DNA from: Erysipelotrichaceae bacterium
Lineage (GTDB): Bacteria; Bacillota_I; Bacilli_A; RFN20; CAG-826
Assembly: GCA_015059105.1 (NCBI GenBank)
Contig: SVBB01000003.1
Location: 62,001 to 126,000 of the forward strand
Direction: 5' to 3'
Length of the DNA: 64,000 nucleotides
The position numbers and the translations under genes are program-made. Shown here one piece after another: positions 42,785-52,282 of the stretch (positions are counted from its first letter, which is position 1; the number at the start of each line of letters is the position of its first letter). The notes beneath the pieces were generated by a model. The model searched no databases, was not told the origin of the DNA, and saw only the letters and a list, made by a program, of their open reading frames with translations.

Positions 42785-43540
42785 GTGAAAACTTTATTGG
42801 CCAAAACATCGCAGTTAATCTTTCTATGTGGGCTTTTATCTGCGTGTACGCATAGTGGGGGACCAGTAGTTCCTAAAGAAGGTGAAGCGCGTAAATTAGT
42901 CTCAGAAAATGATTATCTCGTCGATTTCTCAAAAGGCTATTCCAACGAATTCTTCTTCGCGAATGGCTATAAAAACGGCGATCCATTCATGTGTTATTGG
43001 TCAAGCGAAGCTGGCCAACTCGTCGATGGCAGTATGAAATCTACTCTTTATAAACAAGGAGATAGATATTACGGGATGGAATATCGTTCGAGAATGATGA
43101 ATTACCATTATGGCTATTATGCGGTCAATATGAAAGCCGCTTATTGTCCAGGGGTTATCTCATCTTTCTTCACTTACACGCATAACCCTGTGTGGGATGA
43201 AATTGATATCGAATTCTTAGGAAACAATCCGACGCATGTACAGTTCAACTATTATACAAGCGGAAAAGGTGGGCATGAATACATCTATAACCTCGGATTC
43301 GACGCCTCAAAGGATTTCCATGAATATGGCTTTGAATGGAACAAAGATTCAATCTCCTGGTATGTCGATGGAGTGAAAGTCTACACGGCGACAGAAGAGA
43401 TTCCAACTCATCCGCAGTACATCATGATGAATCTATGGAATGTCACTGGACATGACTTATGGGCGGGAAGATTCATCGATGGCACTCTTCCAGTATCCGC
43501 CTACTATAAATATTTCGCGTATATACCAGCAAATAGCTGA
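42785..43540 (+). CDS. GH16 beta-glucanase-family lipoprotein (short)
   Basis: GTG start with AAGG about eight bases upstream. The 251-residue protein has a lipoprotein signal ending GLLSACTHSG. The GH16 jelly roll carries the catalytic motif WDEIDIEFLG (Glu-x-Asp-x-x-Glu), plus GYYAVNMKAA and FEWNKDSISWYVDG. It should cut beta-1,3/1,4-glucans such as lichenan, or a related polymer, at the cell surface. It directly precedes a second, much larger GH16 gene with the same catalytic region, pointing to a duplication, and follows a two-component system. Confidence 0.9.
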   Translation: MKTLLAKTSQLIFLCGLLSACTHSGGPVVPKEGEARKLVSENDYLVDFSKGYSNEFFFANGYKNGDPFMCYWSSEAGQLVDGSMKSTLYKQGDRYYGMEYRSRMMNYHYGYYAVNMKAAYCPGVISSFFTYTHNPVWDEIDIEFLGNNPTHVQFNYYTSGKGGHEYIYNLGFDASKDFHEYGFEWNKDSISWYVDGVKVYTATEEIPTHPQYIMMNLWNVTGHDLWAGRFIDGTLPVSAYYKYFAYIPANS

Positions 43541-43580
43541 ATATATAAATAAAATCATTAATAATTTTGGAGGTATCAAA

Positions 43581-46500
43581 ATGCAAAAGAAATTATTACT
43601 CGTCGTCACAGCATTAGGGGCTATGACCTTAGCCGCTTGTGATCAAGGCAAAACTTCTGGTATTGTTGCTGATCCGCTTAATGCGACGATGATCGCTGAC
43701 TTCTCAAAAGGGAAATCAGAGGAAGTTTATGCTTCCGATGGATGGAGCAACGGCCAACCATTCAACGCAGTTTGGACAAATGATAACATCACTTATTCGG
43801 ATGGAAAAATGAAGTTATCAATCCAAGACAAAGAAGCGGAAGCAGATGGGGTTACATATCCTCATACAGCCGGTGAAGCTCGTACTCACAAACTATATGG
43901 TTATGGTGATTACGAAGTGAGAATGAAACCAACTAATGTCGTTGGTAGTGTTTCCACATTCTTCACTTACACAGATAAGTGGAATAAGGTCAATGGTGTG
44001 GAAAACAAACACGATGAAATCGATATCGAATTCTTAGGAAAAGATACGACAAAAGTGCAATTCAACTATTTCGTCGGTGGTCAAGGCGGACATGAACACA
44101 TGCACGACCTTGGTTTCGACGCGAGCCAAGGATTCCATAACTACGGTTTCCGTTGGGCTGAAAAATCCATCACTTGGTTTGTCGATGGTCAACCAGTTTA
44201 TCAAGTCAATAAAGATAACCCTGCAGAACTCCCAAGCCAAAATGGGAGAATGATGGCTTCTTATTGGCCATCCTCATTAGCTTCTTGGAGTGGTACTTAT
44301 GAAGGACCAAGCGACAAGACTTGTGAATATGAATGGATTAAATCCTCAGGCAATACAATTTATGCGGATGGCGAAGCTCCAATTCCTCCATTTGATAATA
44401 AGATCAATTGGGATAGCATCAGCAAAACTGATTTAGAATTTGGTGCGGATCCAACTGATACTGGTTATACAGTCACTAAGGCTGATGGTGTTACGACTAT
44501 TGCCTATGACCAACCAAAAGCCTGGAAGAACGCGCAAGCGGAAGCTGTTGATGTGGTCAATAGCAATGACGCAGTTTCATTAGTCCTTAAAAATAATAGT
44601 GCGACTGAATCAACCATTAGAGTTGATGTTCAAGGTGAAAACAAAGTCGGTAACCGCGATGCGTTAAATGAAATGGCGATCGCTTATGGCACTGATGCGG
44701 AAGTTACTACTGACCTCGATTGGGGTGGAAGTAAACTCACTTTAGCCGCCGGTGAAGAAGCGAGATTAGTCGTCAAATATGACGTTACTACTAATAGAGG
44801 TTTAGCGAAAAACATCTTAATCTTCGCTGACTCATTATCCGAAGCCCCAGCGGCTCACCAAGGTGGCAATATCACAGTCAAAGATATTAAGTTTGGCAGT
44901 ACAACTGGTACTCCAATCGTTCCACCTACACCAGAGCCAACTCCAACTGAAGATCCATGGGAAGATATCGACCCAGTCGATGTGACTTTCACTGGAGGAG
45001 CTGACTATACAATTACTAAATCTGAAGGTGTTACTAATGTTACATATACCCAAGCTTCTAACTGGGAAAATCTTAGCGCAGATATTAGAAGCTTAGCCAA
45101 TGGTGAAAATGATGCTGCCGGTGTCAAATTTAAAAACAATGGAACAACTAATGTCGCGGTGAGAGTTGACATTCAAGGTGTTACTAAAGTTGGTAATACT
45201 GACTGCTTAAATACAAGCGCCTCTGCTTCTGATGGTAGAAATGTTTCTACTGATACTGAATGGGGTGGAAGCTCATTCACTTTAAAGGCAGGCGAAGAAG
45301 TAGTTATCACAATCAATTATGCTACTGACACTGATAAAGGCGCTGCTAAGAACTTATTAATCTTCTTAGACTCTTTACAAGGCACTCCAAAAGTGAACAA
45401 CGGTAATGTCTCCATCTCAGAAGTGAAATTTGGTAATTTCGATGATGAAGTTCCTGCTACTCCAACACCAGCTCCAGTTGATCCAGAACCAACTCCAACA
45501 CCAGAGCCAGGTGATGAACCATATGATGATACTGTCGTCGTTCCAGCAATCAGTGAAAACGCAGTAGCGTTAAGCTTCTGGAGCAGCGATGCGACTAGTT
45601 ATCCAGCTGTCAGTGGTGATAGCGGTAAATCCGTCTCCGTTACTTATTCTGATATTGCTGCCTCTGCATATAAGTGCATCGGTGCAGAATCATTAGCAGG
45701 TATTACTGACCTCGCTTCTGTCAACCAAGTCAAAGTCACTGTGACAAACAAAGGTTTAAAATCTGCGAATATCCGTATTGACACTAAGAGTGCTGCCGGT
45801 GCCCATTTACAGTCCGGTGCCGCTATCGCTGGTGAAGAAGGCGATTACAGCGGTTTAGACTTTAGCAGTGAAGGAACTAAATTTGTGGTTGCTGCGAAGA
45901 AATCCGTCGTTGTGACTATTGATTTATCCGGTGCTGCTACATTAGGTGAATACATTTTCTTCCTCGATTCTATCGGTGCAGACGCCACTAGTGGTAAGAT
46001 CGTTCTCTCAAGCTTTGAATTTGCTGCTAGTGGAGAACCAACTCCAGAGCCAGGTCCAGAACCAACTCCAGTCGATCCAGAACCAACTCCAGTCGATCCT
46101 GATCCAACTCCAGTCGATCCTGATCCAACTCCAGTCGATCCTGATCCAACTCCAGTTGATCCAGTAGTGGTTCCAGATTTAGATGAAGATGCTGCAGCTT
46201 TAACTTTCTGGAAGAGCACTGAAGATTACACAATAGCTTCTAGTGAAAGCAATAAAATCTTATCCGTTTCCTATTCTGAACTCGTTGGTAATTCCTATGG
46301 CTGTGTTGGCGCGAACGATTTAAGTGGTGTAGTTTCTGCAACTACTGATACTGTTTCCGTTAACATTACTAACAAAGGTACTGCTGATGCAAAAGTCCGT
46401 ATTGATACACATCACAAGACTAGTGATACAACTAGTAATCCACTTCACGTCTCTGCTTCAGCCACTGGCGATATCGTTGGTACTGTTGATTACTCTGGTG

Positions 46501-47660
46501 AAGGCGTTATCTTAACTGTCAAAGCTAATAGCAACGCGAACTTAGTTATTACAATTGATCAATCTAGTGAATTATTCGATAAATTAGTAATCTTCGTTGA
46601 TTCCTGCAATGCAACTGCTGATAAAAAGAGCGGTGAAGTCGTCTTCTCAAGCTTTGTCTTCAGCGGTGAAGCCACTCCAACACCAGAGCCAGGTCCAACT
46701 CCAACACCTACACCAACTCCAGTTGAAGATTTACAATTAACTTTCACTGGTGGTGAAGGATACGCTGATTTAGTCACTGGTACTCCAGTTAAATCCTTAA
46801 CTGTTTCCTATACTGATCTTCCAGGTAACGGCTATGCAAATTTCGAAACCGATGTTTCCGCTGTTACTGGTTTAGCTGATAACAATATCTTCAAATTCCA
46901 AATTGTCAATAATGGTGCAAATATGGCGAAAATCCGTATTGATACATTAAGTGGCACTGCTCATATCCACACAAACATTCTCACAGCTAATGACTGGGGT
47001 GCTTGGATCCAAGGTGAAGGTAGTGTTGTCCAAGTTGGCAATGGTCAAACTGTTCAAGTCGGTATTACATTCGACCAAGCTGCTGGTGAAAAACCATTAA
47101 CTAGATTAGTGTTCTTCGTCGATTCCTGCAATGATGCTGCCGGTAATAAAACTGGTGAAGTGGTCTTATCTGACTTTGAATTTGATACTGTTTATGATTG
47201 GACCAAAGTGAGCAAGACTGACGCTACATTCACTACAGACGATACATCAATTTACTCAATTGAAAAAGAAGATGGTGTTTCAACTATTACTTATACAGGT
47301 GCTAAAGACTGGGCAAACCTCAACACATACCTCGCTGGTGTTGAAGGCGACTACAATGCTGTTCAATTAAGATTTAGAAATAAAACTAACACAACAGCAT
47401 CCATTCGTATTGACCTCAAAGATCCTTCTTGGAGTGCTACCAACTTAACAGTTGTGGCTGAAGTCTTTGGTCGCCCAGAAATCCAAGCTAATGCTAATGG
47501 TGAAACAACAATCACTCTCTATGATTCTCAAATGATGGATATTACCTTCCATTACACTGATGATTTAGGATTTGTCCTCCTCTTCGTTGATTCTATGCAA
47601 AGTGAAGCCCACAGTGGTCAAATCGCTATCGAAAGTGTGAAACTTGGTAATATCGCGTAA
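43581..47660 (+). CDS. Large GH16 lipoprotein with six tandem beta-sandwich modules
   Basis: The start is ATG 43581 after GGAGG (seven-base spacing); the frame is open further upstream only by overlap with the previous gene. The 1,359-residue product has a lipoprotein signal (AMTLAACDQG), a GH16 domain to about residue 270 with HDEIDIEFLG, then six related modules of 145-170 residues (starting near nt 44401, 44967, 45540, 46165, 46729, 47198). Each has a core like VRVDIQG or IRIDT and ends with (V/I)FxDS ... GxVxxSxxxF. Pro-Thr-rich linkers join modules 1-5, one made by 21-bp DNA repeats. The modules are probably carbohydrate-binding. The GH3 gene follows 11 bases later. Confidence 0.9.
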   Translation: MQKKLLLVVTALGAMTLAACDQGKTSGIVADPLNATMIADFSKGKSEEVYASDGWSNGQPFNAVWTNDNITYSDGKMKLSIQDKEAEADGVTYPHTAGEARTHKLYGYGDYEVRMKPTNVVGSVSTFFTYTDKWNKVNGVENKHDEIDIEFLGKDTTKVQFNYFVGGQGGHEHMHDLGFDASQGFHNYGFRWAEKSITWFVDGQPVYQVNKDNPAELPSQNGRMMASYWPSSLASWSGTYEGPSDKTCEYEWIKSSGNTIYADGEAPIPPFDNKINWDSISKTDLEFGADPTDTGYTVTKADGVTTIAYDQPKAWKNAQAEAVDVVNSNDAVSLVLKNNSATESTIRVDVQGENKVGNRDALNEMAIAYGTDAEVTTDLDWGGSKLTLAAGEEARLVVKYDVTTNRGLAKNILIFADSLSEAPAAHQGGNITVKDIKFGSTTGTPIVPPTPEPTPTEDPWEDIDPVDVTFTGGADYTITKSEGVTNVTYTQASNWENLSADIRSLANGENDAAGVKFKNNGTTNVAVRVDIQGVTKVGNTDCLNTSASASDGRNVSTDTEWGGSSFTLKAGEEVVITINYATDTDKGAAKNLLIFLDSLQGTPKVNNGNVSISEVKFGNFDDEVPATPTPAPVDPEPTPTPEPGDEPYDDTVVVPAISENAVALSFWSSDATSYPAVSGDSGKSVSVTYSDIAASAYKCIGAESLAGITDLASVNQVKVTVTNKGLKSANIRIDTKSAAGAHLQSGAAIAGEEGDYSGLDFSSEGTKFVVAAKKSVVVTIDLSGAATLGEYIFFLDSIGADATSGKIVLSSFEFAASGEPTPEPGPEPTPVDPEPTPVDPDPTPVDPDPTPVDPDPTPVDPVVVPDLDEDAAALTFWKSTEDYTIASSESNKILSVSYSELVGNSYGCVGANDLSGVVSATTDTVSVNITNKGTADAKVRIDTHHKTSDTTSNPLHVSASATGDIVGTVDYSGEGVILTVKANSNANLVITIDQSSELFDKLVIFVDSCNATADKKSGEVVFSSFVFSGEATPTPEPGPTPTPTPTPVEDLQLTFTGGEGYADLVTGTPVKSLTVSYTDLPGNGYANFETDVSAVTGLADNNIFKFQIVNNGANMAKIRIDTLSGTAHIHTNILTANDWGAWIQGEGSVVQVGNGQTVQVGITFDQAAGEKPLTRLVFFVDSCNDAAGNKTGEVVLSDFEFDTVYDWTKVSKTDATFTTDDTSIYSIEKEDGVSTITYTGAKDWANLNTYLAGVEGDYNAVQLRFRNKTNTTASIRIDLKDPSWSATNLTVVAEVFGRPEIQANANGETTITLYDSQMMDITFHYTDDLGFVLLFVDSMQSEAHSGQIAIESVKLGNIA
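46059..46163 (+). repeat. Minisatellite of five 21-bp units encoding a Pro-Thr linker
   Basis: Five consecutive 21-base units, consensus GATCCAACTCCAGTCGATCC plus T, each encode DPTPVDP (first two units EPTPVDP). They are nearly identical at the DNA level, including synonymous positions, so they arose recently by slippage or unequal crossing-over. Confidence 0.95.
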
Positions 47661-47671
47661 TTAATATAGTT

Positions 47672-50600
47672 ATGAAAAAAGGTAAATTATCAAAAATATT
47701 ACAAACGATTGGCATGGTGCTTGTCGCCGGAGTGGTGATCGGTGTTAACGTCGCCGTTAACAACTTCTCCGAAATCATCTCCATCTACTTAGGTGGTTTC
47801 GGTGCGGACTTCTCAGAATTTGATTCCTCCGCTGGTAACAACATGTGTCAAGAAATTGAATCCGAAGGTGTCGTTCTTCTTAAAAATGACGGCGCTGCCT
47901 TACCATTAACTAATAAAAACGAAAAAGGCAAAATCCCAATCGCGCTATTTGGCTGGGGTGCGACTGATGGAGGATTCATCACTTCTGGAAGTGGATCCGG
48001 TGGATCTGCGGAAAGAGGTTCTGGTAAACTCGTCACATTATTAGGTGCTCTTGAAGGGCAACCAGCAATGACTAGAGACGGGAAAGAAACTTTACCAGAA
48101 GTTAAAGGCCAATTCGAATACTATCATCCATTAATGGATATGTATTCTTCTTATAAAGCTGGTAGAGATAGAGGAGACTATTGGAATGCGGCTTACCCAT
48201 TCTTCAACCTCATCGAACCAACTGTTGATAAAGTCCAACCACATATTGCCGGGGCGAAAGAATTCTCTAACACAGCGGTTGTTGTGATTGCCCGTGCGGG
48301 TGGTGAAGGACAAGACATTCCTCGTATTCAAAAGAAATTCGAAAGTAATTTAGACGATTATTCACGTACATACCTCGATATTTCTAAAGAAGAAGAGGAC
48401 ATGCTCAATCTCGTAAAAGAAAGCTTTGAGAAAGTAGTGGTCATCATCGATGCTTGTAATGCGATGAACCTCTCCTTCTTAGACGATCCAAAGATCGATG
48501 CGGCGATTTCTATCAGTGGTGCTGGTCAATCCGGCGCGGTTGCTATCGCGGACATCCTCTCTGGTAAAATCAATCCATCTGGTAAAACTGTTGATACATA
48601 TGCTTATGATTTCTCAACAGCAGCGACATTCGCGAACGCCCCTGACTGCCGCGAAATTAACGGCGAAAAAGGTGGCATTAGAAAATACACTAATTCCGAC
48701 CAAGTTTACGTCGATTATGCTGAAGGTATCTATAACGGATATCGCTGGTATGAAACAGCGGATGCGGAAGGATTCTGGAATAGCGAATATGCGAAGACTA
48801 GATGGGGTGTTGAAGGATATGATCAAGTCGTTCAATATCCATTCGGATATGGCTTATCTTACACTTCATTCACTCAAGAAATCCTTAGCATTTCCCCAGC
48901 GGATAATAGTTATATCACTCCTGAATCAGAAATTAAGGTGACTGTGAAAGTCACTAATACTGGAACAGCTATGGGTAAAGAAGTTGTCCAATTATATTTC
49001 AATCCTCCATATACTGCTGGTGGGGTTGAAAAAAGTGCGGTCAACCTTGTGAGTTTTGCAAAAACTGGCTTAATAGCCCCAGGAGCATCAGAAGAAATTA
49101 CCTTAACTTTTAAAGGCTCCGATATGAAGTCTTATGATACGGAAAATAAATCCGGTGTTGTCGGTAGTGATGGTGGTTATGTCTTAGAAGCTGGTGAATA
49201 TGAAGTTTCACTCCGTTCCGATGCGCATAACATCATCGATTCTGTTAATTACTTTGTCGACACAAGTGCCGCGATTGATGAAGAAACAGTGCATAACCGT
49301 TTCACCGGTGAGAGTGTCACTAAAGGTGATGTTTCTATTGATGGTAGAGACACAAATGAAGGTATTACTTATTTAACAAGAAATAACTTCAAAGATACTT
49401 TCCCTGCTCCAAGAGCGGCGAGAGCAAGATCAGATAAGATGCCTGCTGATGGTTGGTTACCAACTGATGTGGACACAACTGTCATGCCAACTCAAGGTAA
49501 AGCTGGTGAATACCGTTTATATAAAGATGACAATAAATTAAATGAAGAATTAGTCTTAAGACTTGGTAAAGATTATAACGACCCATTATGGGATGAAGTT
49601 CTTAACCAAGTGACAGTTGACGAATTATATGGCGTCATCCAAGGTGGTGGATTTAGAACTAAAGCGGTTAATTCCGTTGGTAAACCAGAACACTTAGACT
49701 TAGATGGTCCAAGTGGTCTCAACCAAGAGATTAACGCGGGTGGTTCTTCTACTCCTGTCTTCTGGACAAGCTTCCCAATTGAAACAGCGATTGCCCAAAC
49801 TTGGAATGAAAATATCTCCTTACGTTTCGGCTTAACAATGGGCTATGAAGCTTATGTGACTGGTGTCGCGGGTTGGTACGCACCTGCCGCGAACATCCAC
49901 CGTTCACCATTTGATGGACGTAACTTCGAATATTATTCTGAAGATCCTCTCCTCTCTGGTAAGATGTGTGCGAAGACAATCGAAGGGGCGACTGATAACG
50001 GCTTATACTGCTATCTCAAACACTTCGTTGTTAACGAAACAGAAAATAAGAGAGAAGGCTTATTAACTTGGTTAAATGAACAATCATTAAGAGAAATCTA
50101 TGCCCGCTCATTTGAAATCACAGTTAAAGAAGGTGGTGCGAACGCGATCATGTCTGCCTTTAATAGATTAGGGGCAACTTGGTGTGGCGGTAACTATGGC
50201 TTATTAACTGGTGTTCTTCGTGATGAATGGGGATTTAGAGGCAGTGTCTTAACAGACTACGCGCTTGAATGGGAAATGGGCTTCATGGATATCGACCAAG
50301 GCATTAGAGCGGGTAACGATATGTGGCTTAACGGTTTACGTTCTGATTCCATTGGAACGATTAGAGACCGTGGTTCTGCGACTAGTGTGACTGCCGCGAG
50401 AAAAGCGACAAAGAACATGCTCTATACATTCTGCAATACGATGTATCGTCAATCCGAATATTTAAAGAATCCAGTGAAAGACGCACCTGCTTCCACATTA
50501 GTGGGCAAGACTTCTCCAAGCGCAGCTAAGACTTGGATCTGGATTATCGTCGGCGTTGATGTTGTCGCGGTGATTGGTCTCGGTATTTGGGTCTACTTCT

Positions 50601-50686
50601 GCTATTTCCATAAAAAGAAGGAAAAGAAAGGTGAAAAACCTATCGAAGAAGTAAATTCCTCTAATAACGAGAAACAATCAGAATAA
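47672..50686 (+). CDS. Membrane-anchored GH3 beta-glucosidase with swapped domain order
   Basis: A 1,004-residue protein. An N-terminal hydrophobic helix (about 13-33) is followed by the GH3 C-terminal-type domain (ESEGVVLLKNDGAALPL, VVVIIDACNAMNLSFL), then an Fn3-like domain (VTVKVTNTGTAMGKEVVQLY). Only then, from about residue 650, comes the catalytic barrel (DLDGPSGLNQE, FDGRNFEYYSEDPLLSG, LKHFVVNETENKR) with the nucleophile Asp in GSVLTDYALEWEMG near 862. A second transmembrane helix (about 949-971) and a basic tail end it. The order is reversed relative to classical GH3. It probably acts outside the membrane on beta-glucan oligosaccharides made by the GH16 enzymes, whose genes precede it. 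Confidence 0.93.
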   Translation: MKKGKLSKILQTIGMVLVAGVVIGVNVAVNNFSEIISIYLGGFGADFSEFDSSAGNNMCQEIESEGVVLLKNDGAALPLTNKNEKGKIPIALFGWGATDGGFITSGSGSGGSAERGSGKLVTLLGALEGQPAMTRDGKETLPEVKGQFEYYHPLMDMYSSYKAGRDRGDYWNAAYPFFNLIEPTVDKVQPHIAGAKEFSNTAVVVIARAGGEGQDIPRIQKKFESNLDDYSRTYLDISKEEEDMLNLVKESFEKVVVIIDACNAMNLSFLDDPKIDAAISISGAGQSGAVAIADILSGKINPSGKTVDTYAYDFSTAATFANAPDCREINGEKGGIRKYTNSDQVYVDYAEGIYNGYRWYETADAEGFWNSEYAKTRWGVEGYDQVVQYPFGYGLSYTSFTQEILSISPADNSYITPESEIKVTVKVTNTGTAMGKEVVQLYFNPPYTAGGVEKSAVNLVSFAKTGLIAPGASEEITLTFKGSDMKSYDTENKSGVVGSDGGYVLEAGEYEVSLRSDAHNIIDSVNYFVDTSAAIDEETVHNRFTGESVTKGDVSIDGRDTNEGITYLTRNNFKDTFPAPRAARARSDKMPADGWLPTDVDTTVMPTQGKAGEYRLYKDDNKLNEELVLRLGKDYNDPLWDEVLNQVTVDELYGVIQGGGFRTKAVNSVGKPEHLDLDGPSGLNQEINAGGSSTPVFWTSFPIETAIAQTWNENISLRFGLTMGYEAYVTGVAGWYAPAANIHRSPFDGRNFEYYSEDPLLSGKMCAKTIEGATDNGLYCYLKHFVVNETENKREGLLTWLNEQSLREIYARSFEITVKEGGANAIMSAFNRLGATWCGGNYGLLTGVLRDEWGFRGSVLTDYALEWEMGFMDIDQGIRAGNDMWLNGLRSDSIGTIRDRGSATSVTAARKATKNMLYTFCNTMYRQSEYLKNPVKDAPASTLVGKTSPSAAKTWIWIIVGVDVVAVIGLGIWVYFCYFHKKKEKKGEKPIEEVNSSNNEKQSE

Positions 50687-50699
50687 AAATAGTTTTCAC

Positions 50700-50736
50700 T
50701 ACAAAACAAGGTGACGTTTGCCACCTTGTTTTTTTT
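50700..50736 (+). terminator. Rho-independent terminator after GH3 (copy 1 of a repeated terminator)
   Basis: ACAAGGTG and CACCTTGT pair around a short A/C-GTTTGC loop, followed by eight T. A near-identical sequence recurs at 51054-51090. Confidence 0.92.
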
Positions 50737-50791
50737 GTCGTGTATTATTAATGCTAAAAACTATTTATAATTAGACTAAGGAGTAATTGAA

Positions 50792-51046
50792 ATGAATATT
50801 CGCGCGTCTGCTGATATAAGAACTAACTATAACGCGGTTATAGAAGAATGCCGACAAACAGGTGAACCCATTTACTTAACGAAGCATGGAAAAGGCGATG
50901 CAGTGGTAATGGATATTGCTTCTTTTGAAAGACGCGAACAACTGTTGCGCGCTCAACAAATGGTTTTAGAAGCATATATTGATAATCTATCAGGAGTAAA
51001 AACATTCTCCACTGATGAAGTGAAAGCAATAATGGAAAAAATATAA
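50792..51046 (+). CDS. YefM/Phd-type antitoxin, no toxin partner
   Basis: An 84-residue protein with AAGGAG eight bases before the ATG. It matches the YefM pattern well: MNIRASADIRTNYNAVIEEC, GEPIYLTKHGKGDAVVMDIA, and a C-terminal helix where the toxin normally docks. The downstream gene is a convergent glf, so no RelE/YoeB toxin is present. It is flanked on both sides by copies of the same terminator. Orphan antitoxin or anti-addiction module, or a small regulator. Confidence 0.85.
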   Translation: MNIRASADIRTNYNAVIEECRQTGEPIYLTKHGKGDAVVMDIASFERREQLLRAQQMVLEAYIDNLSGVKTFSTDEVKAIMEKI

Positions 51047-51053
51047 TGATAGA

Positions 51054-51090
51054 TACAAAACAAGGTGACATTTGCCACCTTGTTTTTTTG
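51054..51090. terminator. Bidirectional terminator between yefM-like gene and glf (copy 2)
   Basis: The same hairpin as at 50700-50736 with one change in the loop; T-runs on both strands let it serve the YefM-like gene and the convergent glf gene. Confidence 0.9.
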
Positions 51091-51094
51091 TTTT

Positions 51095-52198
51095 TTATAA
51101 ACTTTTTATATAATTAAGAGCTTCTAATATGACCTTATCCATATCGTAATACTTGTATTGGCCAAGTCGACCACCGAAATGGACATTAGATAGCTTATCA
51201 GCCTCTATTTTATATTTTTGATATAGTTCATTATTTTTATCGTTGTTAACAGGGTAATATGGTTCATCTCCAAGTTTCCAAGAAGAAGAATATTCTTTAG
51301 AGATGACGGTCTTATCTTGTTTACCAAATTCGAAATGTTTATGTTCGATGATACGGGTAAACGGCACTTCATATTCCGTATAATTGATGACGGCATTGCC
51401 TTGATAATCAGGGATATCTAATGTCTCTGTTTCAAATCTCACCGTGCGATATTCTAGTGGTCCATATTTATATTCAAAGAATTGATCGATTGGACCAGTA
51501 TAAATAATTCTACTGGCGATTTGTTCAAAATACTGGCGATTTGCAAAAAAATCAGCGTTTAATTTTAAATCGATTTTTTCAAGCATTCTATTGATGATTT
51601 GGGTATATCCTCCAATGGGAATACCTTGATAGATGTCATTGAAATAATTGTTATTAAATTCAAATCTTACCGGCAATCTTTTGATGATGAACGGTGGTAG
51701 TTCTGTGCATGGACGTCCCCACTGTTTGGCGGTGTAGCCTTTAATCAATCTTTCATATATCGTTTTACCGACTAAGTTAATCGCCTGTTCTTCTAAGTTC
51801 TTTGGCTCTTCGATATGAAATTCTGCTTTTTCTTTTTCGATTCTTTCTTTGGCTTGTTCAGGGGTAGAGATATCTGGCCAGATTTCCACGAATGTATTCA
51901 TATTAAAAGGAAGGTGATATCTATTTCCTTTATAGATGGCAATAGGGGAGTTTATGAAGTTATTGAACTCCGCGAATTGATTGATATAATTCCAGATTTC
52001 TTCATTGGAGGTATGGAAGATATGGGCTCCATAAACGTGGACGTTGATGCCGTGTTCATTTCTTGTATATATATTTCCACCAACGTGTTTCCTTTTGTCG
52101 ATGACAAGGCATCTATAACCTTTCTTAGTTAGTTCATACGCGCATACAGCTCCATAGAGGCCAGCGCCGACAATGAGATAATCGTATTCTTTTTTCAT
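51095..52198 (-). CDS. glf: UDP-galactopyranose mutase
   Basis: A 367-residue flavoenzyme: FAD-binding YLIVGAGLYGAVCAYEL, HVGGNIYTRNEHGINVHVYG, AHIFHTSNEEIWNYI, GYTAKQWGRP, IGGYTQIINRML, and the late GRLGQYKYYDMD. It converts UDP-Galp to UDP-Galf, the donor for galactofuranose in surface glycans. No galactofuranosyltransferase is adjacent, but a GT2 gene is 6 kb away. A terminator of the preceding fragment abuts its start on the minus strand. Confidence 0.97.
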   Translation of the reverse strand: MKKEYDYLIVGAGLYGAVCAYELTKKGYRCLVIDKRKHVGGNIYTRNEHGINVHVYGAHIFHTSNEEIWNYINQFAEFNNFINSPIAIYKGNRYHLPFNMNTFVEIWPDISTPEQAKERIEKEKAEFHIEEPKNLEEQAINLVGKTIYERLIKGYTAKQWGRPCTELPPFIIKRLPVRFEFNNNYFNDIYQGIPIGGYTQIINRMLEKIDLKLNADFFANRQYFEQIASRIIYTGPIDQFFEYKYGPLEYRTVRFETETLDIPDYQGNAVINYTEYEVPFTRIIEHKHFEFGKQDKTVISKEYSSSWKLGDEPYYPVNNDKNNELYQKYKIEADKLSNVHFGGRLGQYKYYDMDKVILEALNYIKSL

Positions 52199-52204
52199 AA
52201 AATA

Positions 52205-52242
52205 AAAGTCCTATGGATATTTTACCACATAGGACTATTCTT
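52205..52242 (-). terminator. Minus-strand terminator upstream of glf
   Basis: On the minus strand AGTCCTATG pairs with CATAGGACT around a 12-base loop, followed by TTTATTTT. A similar hairpin stands after the MFS gene at 54170-54200, so the two loci share related 3' sequence. Confidence 0.8.
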
Positions 52243-52282
52243 ATATAAAGAATTATTGAAATGCAATAACTAACTATCTTTA

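Noticed and set aside
45845-46233. Antisense ORFs across the Pro-Thr linker of the large GH16 gene
   Set aside because: They arise because the 21-bp repeat lacks stops in several frames. The products are Gly-Ser or Leu-Asp repeats with no start signals.
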